Numbered from the stretch's first letter, positions 16,503-25,264 are shown. The stretch: DNA of 60,865 bases from CAZKHG01 sp964552655 (GCA_964552655.1 CAZKHG010000018.1:1-60865), one strand, 5' to 3'. The notes: generated by a model not told the origin, from the letters alone. Numbers and translations are program-made.

Positions 16503-18026
16503 TTAACGCCCACCCCTGCCGCCAGAAGTATTCCTTCGGACGGAGGGCTTAATGTGAGAATAAAACCTATCGGAAACAGCCAAATCACGCCAGGAACCAA
16601 TGCCAGATATTGTGCTTGCCCATCCACCTCCACGGTACATCATTCCCTTGGCAGTTAATGGATTACACCATGATACCTGATTAGAGTAACCGTTTTCATC
16701 AATTGTACCATCGCCTGTTTCATTCAAAAAATATTCACCGCCCTCGCCAGCCTGAACAACCATTTCCCATACATTACCGCTCATCTCCATAACACCATAG
16801 TAGGCTGATCCACTTGTTAACCTGTCCGTATTCGTACTTGCAGCAAATCCCGTTCTGAGTGGTCCACGTAACCCCCAACTCCCACCAGTGATAGTATTGC
16901 CATGATTTGCCAAACCATTTCCAGAAAGAACAACATCACTGACACTTTCAAATACCGTACCATCATTTATGGGGTGATCTGCATCGGTAACAGATGGCGA
17001 GGACCAGGCAAACTCTCCGGGAATTGCATACTGATTTGCACCTCTGCAAACCTTCTCGAACTCTAATTCGGTTATTGGACGTAAAGCAGCCCAATCGAGG
17101 TAAGCAGAAAGATCTGCATAGGATAAAAAATTCATGGCACGGTTTAAGCCATCATCTCCCTCGTTAAAAAGAATATTCCTATTGGCATTGCAGGCATAAA
17201 TAGCTGGTTGAATGTTTTCCACTCCGCTCATTGCAATCAGAATAGAATTGCGATATAAGCTATCGGGCAGATAGGGGTTTATCATGGCAAACGAACCTGC
17301 TGTTGAATTAGGTGAAACTGATGTTCTGGCTTGTTGTTGTTTAAAAGTGAGCGTATTCAGGAAATCGGCGTATTGTACCTGGGAAATTTCATATTTCATA
17401 CAATAGAAACCATTATATCCTTTTGGATATGTTGCAGGTAATACTGCTGGAATTGCTGCGGGTTGAAACTCCTGGTTGGGATTTAGAATTTTTAACTGAT
17501 TATTTGTTATTTCCTCCTCTCCCGATACAAGGAAAGGCTGGTTCTGGGTATTTGCAAATGAGGAAATTGAAGCGCCATCACCTAAATAATATGATCCTTG
17601 AGGAATATAAACCATTTCAATGGCATACACCCTAACCTCGCGAAATACATTAATATCCAGAATTGTAGAAATATCGATACTTACATAGGGATTATTTCCC
17701 GTGCCAAGTTCACGTCTAAAAAGGAATAATCCCTTTCCATCAACAGGTACTTCAATGGTAAAATCATTGGTATTTACTGAATGATCGCCTAAGTTTACAG
17801 AAATATTAAGATGAACCCAACTTCCATCTGAGTTCTTAGCTTTTAGAAACATCCATATTGCATCGTAACTGCCACCAGATGAAAAATAATTCCAACTGTT
17901 GTCCCAGGCAATTTCTACTGTAAAATGATTGTGGTTATAAGCCCCATTCCTCAACCTCAGGTTATTTGCATATGCAGGTAGAGTCATCCATAATACCAGA
18001 AGTAAAATGAGCTTCTTCATTTCCAT
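16503..18026 (-). CDS. Secreted FGE-sulfatase-fold (SUMF1-like) protein lacking the catalytic cysteines
   Basis: The product is 507 aa. A signal peptide (residues 1-20) is followed by an immunoglobulin-like N-terminal domain (about 22-145, many Trp and Phe) and an FGE-sulfatase fold (MVYIPQGSYYLGDG, YEISQVQYADFLN, RPITELEFEKVCRGA, MEMSGNVWEMV, GGGWASTISGIGSWRD). Formylglycine-generating enzymes use a Cys pair near the C-terminus. The last 50 residues here contain no Cys, so it is unlikely to be an oxidase and is more likely a binding or structural protein. The protein ends in a short SGGRGGR tail. It is the middle gene of the riboswitch operon, 9 nt after the DUF4465 gene and 10 nt before the T9SS miniprotein. 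Confidence 0.85.
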   Translation of the reverse strand: MEMKKLILLLVLWMTLPAYANNLRLRNGAYNHNHFTVEIAWDNSWNYFSSGGSYDAIWMFLKAKNSDGSWVHLNISVNLGDHSVNTNDFTIEVPVDGKGLFLFRRELGTGNNPYVSIDISTILDINVFREVRVYAIEMVYIPQGSYYLGDGASISSFANTQNQPFLVSGEEEITNNQLKILNPNQEFQPAAIPAVLPATYPKGYNGFYCMKYEISQVQYADFLNTLTFKQQQARTSVSPNSTAGSFAMINPYLPDSLYRNSILIAMSGVENIQPAIYACNANRNILFNEGDDGLNRAMNFLSYADLSAYLDWAALRPITELEFEKVCRGANQYAIPGEFAWSSPSVTDADHPINDGTVFESVSDVVLSGNGLANHGNTITGGSWGLRGPLRTGFAASTNTDRLTSGSAYYGVMEMSGNVWEMVVQAGEGGEYFLNETGDGTIDENGYSNQVSWCNPLTAKGMMYRGGGWASTISGIGSWRDLAVSDRFYSHIKPSVRRNTSGGRGGR

Positions 18027-18035
18027 ATTTAAGTA

Positions 18036-18794
18036 TTACTCAATGTAAATATTTTTGTACCTGAATTTTAGGTTATCAAAACAAAAGTAAGCAGGTGTAT
18101 TCATCCCAAAATCACCGTTATCAGAAGATGACAGGTAAAACCTCAACTCAGAAACCTGGTTAAATGCTGACAAATCAACATTTTCCCATTTATTAATGAT
18201 GAAGTCTTCAGCAGCCGAAGGGGAACGATAATCTGCAAGCATAAAATCAATGGATTTCAACTCAATACCTTCGGAGTTATATGCTTTCATGGTTAGCTTA
18301 AACCAATCAGGGTCAGTGCCCGATACGCCTCCGAATTTCTTTGAGTAAAGGTTACCATTTTTTATAGCCCAGTAGCAGTAAGTGGAATTGGTCACTTTAG
18401 CCGAAATAAGGTCTACAGGTTTGTCGAAAACAATTTTCGCATTATCACCTACTACATAGCAAACCCCATACTTATTCGACGGATCAATAGTTTTTGTATT
18501 ATATGCACTATACTGATTAGTAAAATCAGTAGTTTGAATATCAGTTTTATTTGATATAGCAAAACCATCCCAAGAGGTAAAACCACCACCCCAATCGGTG
18601 AAATTGTTACTAAAGGTTGCTGAGCCTATGGTAAAAGCACCTGATCCGTCCGATCCATTCCAATAGCCTGATTCACCGATGGTTTGATTTTGAAAATCTA
18701 CATTCTCTTCGATGAATTTTTCCTCATCTTCACAAGAAAAAAGGAAAACATTTGCAACCATTAGGATTGCAATTAAAAAATCATTTTTTTTCAT
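18036..18794 (-). CDS. DUF4465 lipoprotein, probable surface corrinoid-binding protein
   Basis: The product is 252 aa with a lipoprotein signal (hydrophobic stretch ending LFSC, Cys21). The DUF4465 pattern is clear: SGYWNGSDGSGAFTIG, then SWDGFAISNKTD, NQYSAYN and a C-terminal FCFDNLKFR. DUF4465 proteins are surface lipoproteins or T9SS cargo in Bacteroidota. From memory, the BtuH vitamin-B12-binding proteins of gut Bacteroides belong to this type; I could not confirm this here. The strongest local support is the cobalamin riboswitch directly upstream. It is the first gene of the operon. Corrinoid capture at the cell surface is therefore a reasonable inference, although no BtuB, BtuF or BtuCD gene is in the window. 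Confidence 0.85.
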   Translation of the reverse strand: MKKNDFLIAILMVANVFLFSCEDEEKFIEENVDFQNQTIGESGYWNGSDGSGAFTIGSATFSNNFTDWGGGFTSWDGFAISNKTDIQTTDFTNQYSAYNTKTIDPSNKYGVCYVVGDNAKIVFDKPVDLISAKVTNSTYCYWAIKNGNLYSKKFGGVSGTDPDWFKLTMKAYNSEGIELKSIDFMLADYRSPSAAEDFIINKWENVDLSAFNQVSELRFYLSSSDNGDFGMNTPAYFCFDNLKFRYKNIYIE

Positions 18795-18848
18795 AATCGT
18801 TTAGAGTTAAAGTTTTAATTGATACACTTAAAACCTCAACCCGTAAAA

Positions 18849-18890
18849 CTTAGGAAAACTAAGGCTGAATAGTATTAGCTATTCTGCAGC
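18849..18890 (-). promoter_or_regulatory. Candidate expression-platform hairpins of the cobalamin riboswitch
   Basis: Between the riboswitch core and the DUF4465 start the minus strand has two small hairpins: GAATAG/CTATTC with flanking GCT/AGC (18864-18890) and CTTAG/CTAAG (18849-18863). No T-run follows, so control of translation, or of a weak terminator, is possible. Confidence 0.4.
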
Positions 18891-18920
18891 TTTTCTCCCC
18901 GAAAGCTTACGAATGAGGGT

Positions 18921-19066
18921 GTTCAAAGCAGGTCTTCTGGCTTACTCCCCTTTTTGGAGGCCTTCCCATCCGGCAATTGCCGGACAGTGGCAAAGGTTTC
19001 CTTAAGGTTTTGGAGAATACAGCAGCGGGTACTGCTCCTGATTTTCACAGGATTCCCTTTACTATG
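18921..19066 (-). ncRNA. Cobalamin (B12) riboswitch
   Basis: Read on the minus strand, this has the conserved cobalamin-aptamer core: GAATCCTGTGAAAATCAGGA, then GCAGTACCCGCTGCTGTA, and near the 3' end the B12 box AAGCCAGAAGACCTGC (18929-18944). A GC-rich peripheral hairpin (CCGGCAATTGCCGG, 18970-18983) lies between them. A perfect -7 box (19074-19081) places the transcription start just upstream of the core. The element leads into the DUF4465/FGE-like/T9SS operon, which should be repressed when corrinoid is plentiful. Confidence 0.95.
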
Positions 19067-19073
19067 AACTATA

Positions 19074-19081
19074 CAAAGGTA
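19074..19081 (-). promoter_or_regulatory. -7 box for the riboswitch operon
   Basis: TACCTTTG on the minus strand matches the Bacteroidota consensus TAnnTTTG exactly, 8 nt before the riboswitch. I found no well-placed -33 element. Confidence 0.55.
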
Positions 19082-19244
19082 ATAAACAAACTGAATGGGT
19101 AATAAGCTGGCAAAATAATGTATTAACTATTTATAAACATGCCCAAGTTCTGGAATGTGGATTCGAATAGTAACAAACTGAAAAATGTTTTTAAAATGCT
19201 AGTAATCTGCAATAATAGACAATAATAAATAAATTGAATTTTCC

Positions 19245-19275
19245 TTGCATATTTAAAGGCCTTAAGCTATTTTTG
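19245..19275 (+). promoter_or_regulatory. Promoter of the LexA-like repressor gene
   Basis: TTG (19245-19247), a 20-nt spacer and TATTTTTG (19268-19275) fit the Bacteroidota -33/-7 pattern. The start codon follows 45 nt after the -7 box. Confidence 0.6.
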
Positions 19276-19320
19276 CTTATATATTAATCATTTATTTGAT
19301 ACATTTTTAATCTGAAACGT

Positions 19321-20136
19321 ATGTTTTTTCACTCAAATCTTAAAACATTGCGGAAACGCAGAGGGTTAACCCAGGAGGAACTTGCGGCTGCCCTCGATAT
19401 TAAACGCCCCACCCTTAACAACTATGAAAATCAGGTTGCACAACCTACAATTGATGTCCAGCTAGGAGTGTCAAATTATTTTGGTGTATCAATTGATATG
19501 CTTTTAAAGGTAGATTTAAGTAAATTCTCTGAATTTCAATTCGAAGAGCTGGAAAGGGGGAATGATGCTTACACCAAAGGAACCAAACTCAGGATTCTAA
19601 CCTCCACTATTGGAGCTGATAACGAAGAGAATATAGAGGTGGTTCCAGTAAAAGCCAAAGCCGGATACCTTGCCGGGTACGCCGATCCTGAATTTGTTAG
19701 CACCTTGCCCGTTTACAGGCTCCCTTTCCTGAAAAATGACCGGAAATATCGTACTTTTCAGATCAATGGTGATTCAATGCTCCCAATCCCCGATGGTACA
19801 TGGGTTACGGGGGAATTTATTCAGGACTGGACAAAAATCAAAACGGGCGAAGCCTGTATTGTTCTCACCCGCGAGGATGGGCTTGTATTTAAAATGGTGG
19901 AAAATCTGCTTATCGAAAGTGGAATATTAAGATTATCATCATTAAATCCTCTGTACCCTCCTTTCGAGGTAAAAGGTCAGGATGTATTTGAGGTTTGGAA
20001 ATTCGTTCACTACACAAGTAACCAGCTACCTGAAGGAAATATTGGTTTTGAACAGCTGATGGGTGCGCTTCAAAAAGTTATTCATGAAGTGGAAGACATT
20101 AAAAATGAGGTTAAAAGAATTAAGGATAAGGCTTAA
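19321..20136 (+). CDS. XRE-family repressor with S24 (LexA/CI-like) autoprotease domain
   Basis: The product is 271 aa. Residues 5-60 are an XRE helix-turn-helix (LKTLRKRRGLTQEELAAALD). Residues 105-230 are an S24 domain: a possible Ala114-Gly115 cleavage site (KAKAGYL), the catalytic Ser in NGDSMLP (Ser152) and the catalytic Lys in LVFKMVE (Lys191). All three elements of RecA-stimulated self-cleavage are therefore visible. The C-terminal 40 residues form a charged helix (EVEDIKNEVKRIKDKA) that may aid oligomerisation. It lies 84 nt upstream of a radical-SAM DNA-repair-type gene on the same strand, so it may control that gene. No phage genes are nearby, which argues for a chromosomal damage-responsive regulator. 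Confidence 0.88.
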   Translation: MFFHSNLKTLRKRRGLTQEELAAALDIKRPTLNNYENQVAQPTIDVQLGVSNYFGVSIDMLLKVDLSKFSEFQFEELERGNDAYTKGTKLRILTSTIGADNEENIEVVPVKAKAGYLAGYADPEFVSTLPVYRLPFLKNDRKYRTFQINGDSMLPIPDGTWVTGEFIQDWTKIKTGEACIVLTREDGLVFKMVENLLIESGILRLSSLNPLYPPFEVKGQDVFEVWKFVHYTSNQLPEGNIGFEQLMGALQKVIHEVEDIKNEVKRIKDKA

Positions 20137-20220
20137 GGATAAAGAAGTTCAGGGTTTGATATTCTGTATTCAAAGTTTAATATAGTTTTTATTGAATTTT
20201 ATTTTATTAAGCAGGAGGTA

Positions 20221-21471
20221 ATGGAACTTCAGGAAAAACTAAAAATACTATCGGCTGCGGCTAAGTATGATGTTTCCTGCGCATCTAGTGGCAGTAACAG
20301 GAAAAACACACCTGGTGGACTTGGTAATGCCTGCTATGCAGGTATTTGTCACAGCTTTGCCGATGATGGTCGGTGTATTTCGCTATTAAAATTGCTGTTT
20401 ACAAACCATTGCATCTATGATTGCGCCTACTGTGCCAACAGGAGAAGCAACGATATTAAAAGGACATCCTTCACTGTAAATGAGGTTGTTGACCTTACCA
20501 TGAATTTTTACCGAAGAAATTATATTGAAGGTCTGTTTTTAAGTTCCGGCGTGGTTAAAAGCCCCGATTTTACTATGGGAAGGCTAGCAAGAGTTGCACG
20601 TGACTTAAGAATTATCCATAAATTTAATGGTTATATACACTTAAAGAGTATTCCTGGTTCAAGCCCTGAGATTATTAAGTCTGCTGGTTTGTATGCTGAT
20701 AGGTTAAGTGTAAATATCGAAATCCCAACCGAAGCTAATTTAAAATACCTGGCACCCGAAAAGGATTTTCCCAGCGTTCTCACCCCGATGAGCTTCATCA
20801 AAGATCAAATAATAGTAAACAAAGATGAACGAAGAAAGTACAGAAAAGCACCTCTTTTCACACCCGCAGGTCAGAGTACTCAGCTTATAATTGGTGCCAC
20901 TCCAGAGAGTGATAATCAAATTCTTCACCTCACATCAAATCTTTATTCAACCAAATATTTAAAAAGGGTATATTATTCGGCCTACAACCCAACCAATGAG
21001 TATGATAAACGTTTGCCTGCAATTACTGCACCGCCATTACGCAGAGAACATAGGCTTTATCAGGCCGATTGGCTTCTTCGGTTTTACCAATTTAAAGTTG
21101 ACGAAATCGTTAATGATACCCACCCAAATCTTGAATTAGAATTTGACCCAAAACTGGGTTTTGCTTTAAGAAATCCCCATTTATTCCCTGTGGATATTAA
21201 TAAGGCTGATTTACATTTATTGCTAAGGGTTCCAGGAATTGGCCCAAAATCTGCAAATCTGATCCTCTCAGCCAGAAGGTATAGCAAGCTGAATTCTCAA
21301 CATTTAACGAGGATTGGTGTAGTGATGAAACGGGCAAAGTACTTTATTACATGTAACGAACTTCCAAGTAAAACTATTCAGGAGTTGACATCAAACCAGG
21401 TAAAAACAACCATTCTACAAAATGAACGACACAATCAACTGGCGGATGCTTTTCAAATGGCTCTATTTTAA
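20221..21471 (+). CDS. Putative DNA modification/repair radical SAM protein with HhH domain
   Basis: The product is 416 aa. An unusual N-terminal Cys-containing segment (SCASSGSNRKNTPGG, ACYAGICHSF) precedes a radical-SAM cluster motif CX3CX2C (NHCIYDCAYCANRR; Cys64, Cys68, Cys71). The C-terminal part has a helix-hairpin-helix DNA-binding motif (DINKADLHLLLRVPGIGPK, about residue 325). This matches the 'rSAM linked to UDG' family (TIGR03916, from memory), which is normally encoded beside a TIGR03915-type protein. That partner is absent here: 384 gene-free bases follow. The reaction is unknown; a role in DNA base repair or modification is inferred from the family and the HhH domain. AGGAGG at 20213-20218 ends only 2 nt before the ATG. 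Confidence 0.88.
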   Translation: MELQEKLKILSAAAKYDVSCASSGSNRKNTPGGLGNACYAGICHSFADDGRCISLLKLLFTNHCIYDCAYCANRRSNDIKRTSFTVNEVVDLTMNFYRRNYIEGLFLSSGVVKSPDFTMGRLARVARDLRIIHKFNGYIHLKSIPGSSPEIIKSAGLYADRLSVNIEIPTEANLKYLAPEKDFPSVLTPMSFIKDQIIVNKDERRKYRKAPLFTPAGQSTQLIIGATPESDNQILHLTSNLYSTKYLKRVYYSAYNPTNEYDKRLPAITAPPLRREHRLYQADWLLRFYQFKVDEIVNDTHPNLELEFDPKLGFALRNPHLFPVDINKADLHLLLRVPGIGPKSANLILSARRYSKLNSQHLTRIGVVMKRAKYFITCNELPSKTIQELTSNQVKTTILQNERHNQLADAFQMALF

Positions 21472-21855
21472 AATGTTAGAATAAAGTCTTTTTTTATGAA
21501 AATATGATATCTACCGTTATATATTAACTATCAATACAAAAAAATCAGGGATCAAGTCGCACCATTTTTTTTGATTGCTGCAAATTACTTTAACCCCTTT
21601 ATAACCTTACTAATTTTAGCCGTTATGAAATTTCTATGCTAATAAATCTCTTTAAGCAGAATGGCTTGAGAGCACAAAACTCTATTTTTATAGAATAAAT
21701 CCATCTTTATTAGTCAAATGATTGCGCATTATTTCTAAAAGCATGATCCAAATCACAATTGCTATTCCATAATTTTTAATAATTTTGTAGGCTCGAAAAA
21801 GTTTTATTTTTCAAAAGATTAACAATCAATCATTTACCAATAAATAAATTTAAAG
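21472..21855. other. Intergenic region upstream of ppdK
   Basis: These 384 bp hold no gene that I can support on either strand. The 3' part carries the ppdK promoter (21759-21787). The rest is AT-rich, with no terminator-like hairpin after the radical-SAM gene. Confidence 0.5.
21759..21787 (+). promoter_or_regulatory. Promoter of ppdK
   Basis: TTG (21759-21761), an 18-nt spacer and TAATTTTG (21780-21787), an exact match to TAnnTTTG. The implied 5' leader is about 60 nt. Confidence 0.5.
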
Positions 21856-24579
21856 ATGTCTAACGTAAAACGAGTTTACACCTTTGGAAATAAAAAAGCT
21901 GAAGGTAAAGCAGATATGAAAAATCTGCTTGGAGGAAAAGGGGCCAACCTGGCAGAAATGTGTCTTCTGGGGCTACCTGTTCCGGCAGGGTTTACAATTA
22001 CTACCGAAACCTGTAATGATTACTATGCAAATAATTGCCAGCTGCCTAATGATCTGCTTGATCAGGTGTGGAGTGCAATGGCAGAGACCGAAAAAATCAT
22101 GGGAATGAAGTACGGAGATGCTGAAAACCCACTGCTTGTCAGCTGCCGTTCCGGTGCACGCAGCTCAATGCCTGGTATGATGGATACAGTCCTTAACATC
22201 GGATTAAGCACAGCAACCATCCCCGGTTTACTTAAGAAAACCAATAACCCACGCTTTGTATGGGACTCTTACCGTCGGTTGATCATGATGTACGCCGATG
22301 TAGTGATGGAAAAAGCGGAAGGCCTGGAAACAGATGGGAAGGGAATTCGCAAGCAGCTTGATGATATGCTTGATGAGTATAAACACAACAAAGGTTATAA
22401 ATCAGATACCGATCTTTCAGCTGATGATCTTAAATTCTTAGCCGAAGAGTTCAAAAAACGTGTAAAATCTGCACTTGGCAAAGAGTTTCCCGATGATGCA
22501 AAAGAGCAGCTGATTGGGGGAATCATGGCTGTATTCAAAAGTTGGAATGGGAAAAAAGCTGTTTCCTACCGCCGAATTGAAGGCATTCCCGATAGTTGGG
22601 GAACCGCTGTAAATGTTCAATCAATGGTTTTTGGCAATATGGGCGATTCATCTGCAACAGGTGTTGCTTTCACCCGTAACCCTGCAACCGGCGATAACAT
22701 ATTCTATGGCGAGTGGTTAGTAAACGCACAGGGCGAAGACGTTGTTGCCGGTATTCGTACCCCAAACCCACTTAATGACGACACAAAGAACGAACAGAAC
22801 AAGCATCTGCATAGCATGCAGGAATCAATGCCTGCAACCTATAAAGAGCTTGATAATATCCGGAATATCCTTGAGCAATCTTTCAAAGATATGCTAGACA
22901 TTGAATTCACAATTCAGGAAGGGGTTCTTTACATGTTGCAATGTCGTGTTGGTAAAAGAACCGGAACAGCTGCATTGAATATGGCAATGGATATGCTTCA
23001 GGAGAAATTAATTGATGAAAAAGCAGCTGTTTTACGCGTTGATCCTGCCCAGCTGGATGAATTATTACATCCTATTTGCGACCCAGCAGAAGAGAAGAAG
23101 GTATCTGCAATTGTTAAAGGCTTACCGGCAGGACCGGGAGCCGCAGTTGGTAAAATCGTTTTCACTGCCGAGGATGCGGTTGCCTGGTTCAGAAAAGGTG
23201 AAAAAGTAATCCTTGTTCGGGAAGAAACCAACCCTGAAGATGTAGAAGGAATGCGTGCTGCTGAAGGTATTCTTACTGCCCGGGGTGGTATGACATCTCA
23301 TGCTGCGCTTGTAGCCCGTGGCTGGGGAAAATGCTGTATTGTTGGTGCAGGTGCCCTTCACGTGGATGTTACCGGTAAAACCGCAAAAATTGTTGGAACC
23401 AATATCGTTCTTAAAGAAGGTGATGTTCTCACTTTAAATGGAACAAAAGGTCATGTTTATAGTGGTGCATTAAAGCTAATGGATGCTACTGAAAATCCCC
23501 GTTTCCAGAAATTTATGGCAATAGTTGATAAATACCGGAAAATGGGAGTTCGCACAAATGCAGATACACCAGATGATGCAAAAATTGCCCGCGAATTTGG
23601 TGCTGAAGGAATTGGCCTTTTCCGCACTGAGCACATGTTCTACGGGAAAGGTTCTGAACAACCCTTATTCCTCCTACGTAAAATGATTCTTAGCGATGGG
23701 GAAAAAGAACGTCGCAGCGCCCTTGACGAGCTTTTTGTTTTCGTTAAAAAGGACATTAAGGCAACTCTGCTCGCAATGGATACATTACCGGTAACTTTCC
23801 GTTTACTGGACCCACCATTACACGAGTTTGTACCACAAAGCGCTGAGAAACAGGCTGAACTTGCAAAAGCACTTGGTATTACAGCCGAAGCTGTTGCAAA
23901 ACGTGGTGAAGGCTTACATGAATCGAACCCCATGATGGGTCATCGTGGTGTCCGTTTAGGGGTAACCTATCCAGAGGTTTCTGAAATGCAGATAAGGGCG
24001 ATTTTTGAATCAACTGTTGAGCTGATTAAAGAAGGTCATAACCCGATCCCTGAAATAATGGTTCCTGTAACCTGCGATGTTTCTGAACTTGATTTTACAA
24101 AGAAAATCGTTGACAGGGTTTATGCAGAGGTTTGCGCAAAATTTGGAGTAAAAGAGATTAAGTACAAATATGGTACGATGATCGAAATTCCACGTGCCTG
24201 CCTTCTTGCCGATCGTATGGCTAAATCTGCAGAGTTCTTCTCGTTTGGTACCAACGACCTAACCCAGATGACATTTGGCTTTAGCCGTGATGACATTGGC
24301 GGATTTATGAACGATTACCTGGACAAGAAAATGCTGGCAGCCGATCCTTTCCAAACCATTGACCAAAGTGGTGTTGGCCAGCTGATCGAAATGGCTGTTA
24401 ACAAGGGTCGCGCAACGCGCAGCGATTTGAAGGTTGGTATCTGCGGTGAGCAGGGCGGCGATCCAGCATCGGTTGAATTCTGCTTTAAATCAGGGTTAAC
24501 CTATGTCAGCTGCTCCCCTTTCCGAGTACCTATTGCCCGCCTTGCGGCAGCTCAATCCAGTATCAAATACGGTAAATAA
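21856..24579 (+). CDS. ppdK: Pyruvate, phosphate dikinase
   Basis: The product is 907 aa, the usual full length. It interconverts pyruvate + ATP + Pi and PEP + AMP + PPi in the cytoplasm. In order: an N-terminal ATP-grasp nucleotide-binding domain (LLGGKGANLAEM; SCRSGARSSMPGMMDTVLN), the phosphohistidine swivel domain (GGMTSHAALVARGWGKCC, phospho-His about 482), and the C-terminal PEP/pyruvate TIM barrel (FRTEHMF; GTMIEIPRA; SFGTNDLTQMT; GICGEQGG with the general-acid Cys). All functional elements are intact. It is a single gene with its own promoter and terminator. Codon use is regular and the CDS is less AT-rich than the flanks, as expected of a well-expressed central-metabolism gene. Confidence 0.97.
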   Translation: MSNVKRVYTFGNKKAEGKADMKNLLGGKGANLAEMCLLGLPVPAGFTITTETCNDYYANNCQLPNDLLDQVWSAMAETEKIMGMKYGDAENPLLVSCRSGARSSMPGMMDTVLNIGLSTATIPGLLKKTNNPRFVWDSYRRLIMMYADVVMEKAEGLETDGKGIRKQLDDMLDEYKHNKGYKSDTDLSADDLKFLAEEFKKRVKSALGKEFPDDAKEQLIGGIMAVFKSWNGKKAVSYRRIEGIPDSWGTAVNVQSMVFGNMGDSSATGVAFTRNPATGDNIFYGEWLVNAQGEDVVAGIRTPNPLNDDTKNEQNKHLHSMQESMPATYKELDNIRNILEQSFKDMLDIEFTIQEGVLYMLQCRVGKRTGTAALNMAMDMLQEKLIDEKAAVLRVDPAQLDELLHPICDPAEEKKVSAIVKGLPAGPGAAVGKIVFTAEDAVAWFRKGEKVILVREETNPEDVEGMRAAEGILTARGGMTSHAALVARGWGKCCIVGAGALHVDVTGKTAKIVGTNIVLKEGDVLTLNGTKGHVYSGALKLMDATENPRFQKFMAIVDKYRKMGVRTNADTPDDAKIAREFGAEGIGLFRTEHMFYGKGSEQPLFLLRKMILSDGEKERRSALDELFVFVKKDIKATLLAMDTLPVTFRLLDPPLHEFVPQSAEKQAELAKALGITAEAVAKRGEGLHESNPMMGHRGVRLGVTYPEVSEMQIRAIFESTVELIKEGHNPIPEIMVPVTCDVSELDFTKKIVDRVYAEVCAKFGVKEIKYKYGTMIEIPRACLLADRMAKSAEFFSFGTNDLTQMTFGFSRDDIGGFMNDYLDKKMLAADPFQTIDQSGVGQLIEMAVNKGRATRSDLKVGICGEQGGDPASVEFCFKSGLTYVSCSPFRVPIARLAAAQSSIKYGK

Positions 24580-24602
24580 TTTTGATTATTATAATTGCTA
24601 TG

Positions 24603-24629
24603 AAACCGCCTCAAAAGGGCGGTTTTATA
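24603..24629 (+). terminator. Terminator after ppdK
   Basis: Inverted repeat AAACCGCC / GGCGGTTT (24603-24610 and 24618-24625) with a 7-nt loop and a short T-rich tail. Confidence 0.75.
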
Positions 24630-24752
24630 ATTATCATAAATCTGTATTCAATAAACCTTTAATGATTTATATCATCAAACTAAACAAAAAACATTTTTTT
24701 TCGTTTAGCCAGTATATAATTAATCCATTTTTTATAACATAAACACAATGTC

Positions 24753-25253
24753 ATGAAACAATTTCTTTTTATAACATTTGTATTTGCTATTATTTCATTT
24801 AATGTTAAAGGTCAGGACGAAAAGCTTCAAACCACTTACATTTACAACATTGTAAAAAATGTTGACTGGCCTGAATCATACTATACCGGAGATTTTGTTA
24901 TTGGGATATTAGGGTCAGGTCCAATAACCGATGAGCTGAAAAAAATGGCTTCAACAAAAAAGGTTTTTTCACAAAAAATTTCCATTGTTGAATTCAACTC
25001 CCCTGAAGAAATAACCAAATGCCATGTCCTTTTCATTACTAAGCTTAAAGCCAACTCAATAAAGGATGTTGTTGCAAAAATAGGTGCAAATGCAACCCTG
25101 ATTATCGGTGAAACACCCGGTCTTGCAAGTTATGGTGCCTCAATTAATTTTATTAAACAAGATGGTAAACTGGTTTTTCAGATAAATGAATCAACTGCTA
25201 ACAAACAAGGGCTAAAAATTAGTTCAAACCTGAAAGAACTTGCATTATTTTAA
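24753..25253 (+). CDS. YfiR-family (DUF4154) periplasmic protein
   Basis: The product is 166 aa with a cleavable signal peptide (residues 1-20, ending VKGQD). The mature part has YfiR/DUF4154 features: YIYNIVKNVDWPESY near the start, FVIGILGSGPI, CHVLFITK, and GETPGLASYGASINFI near the end. In Pseudomonas, YfiR is a periplasmic repressor of the membrane diguanylate cyclase YfiN. Here the gene sits 11 nt upstream of a methyl-accepting chemotaxis protein, so it may act as a periplasmic input protein for that receptor. That role is inferred from the gene pairing and the family's known behaviour. Confidence 0.85.
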   Translation: MKQFLFITFVFAIISFNVKGQDEKLQTTYIYNIVKNVDWPESYYTGDFVIGILGSGPITDELKKMASTKKVFSQKISIVEFNSPEEITKCHVLFITKLKANSIKDVVAKIGANATLIIGETPGLASYGASINFIKQDGKLVFQINESTANKQGLKISSNLKELALF

Positions 25254-25264
25254 TTAGAAAACCC

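Noticed and set aside
16503..16633. A frameshift that would fuse the FGE-like gene to the T9SS sorting domain
   Set aside because: The T9SS frame is open inside the end of the FGE-like gene, but a complete signal peptide starts at the ATG 16492, so two separate proteins are more likely.
19321..20136. Prophage CI-type repressor
   Set aside because: No phage structural, integrase or lysis gene occurs nearby, and the following gene is a repair-type enzyme.
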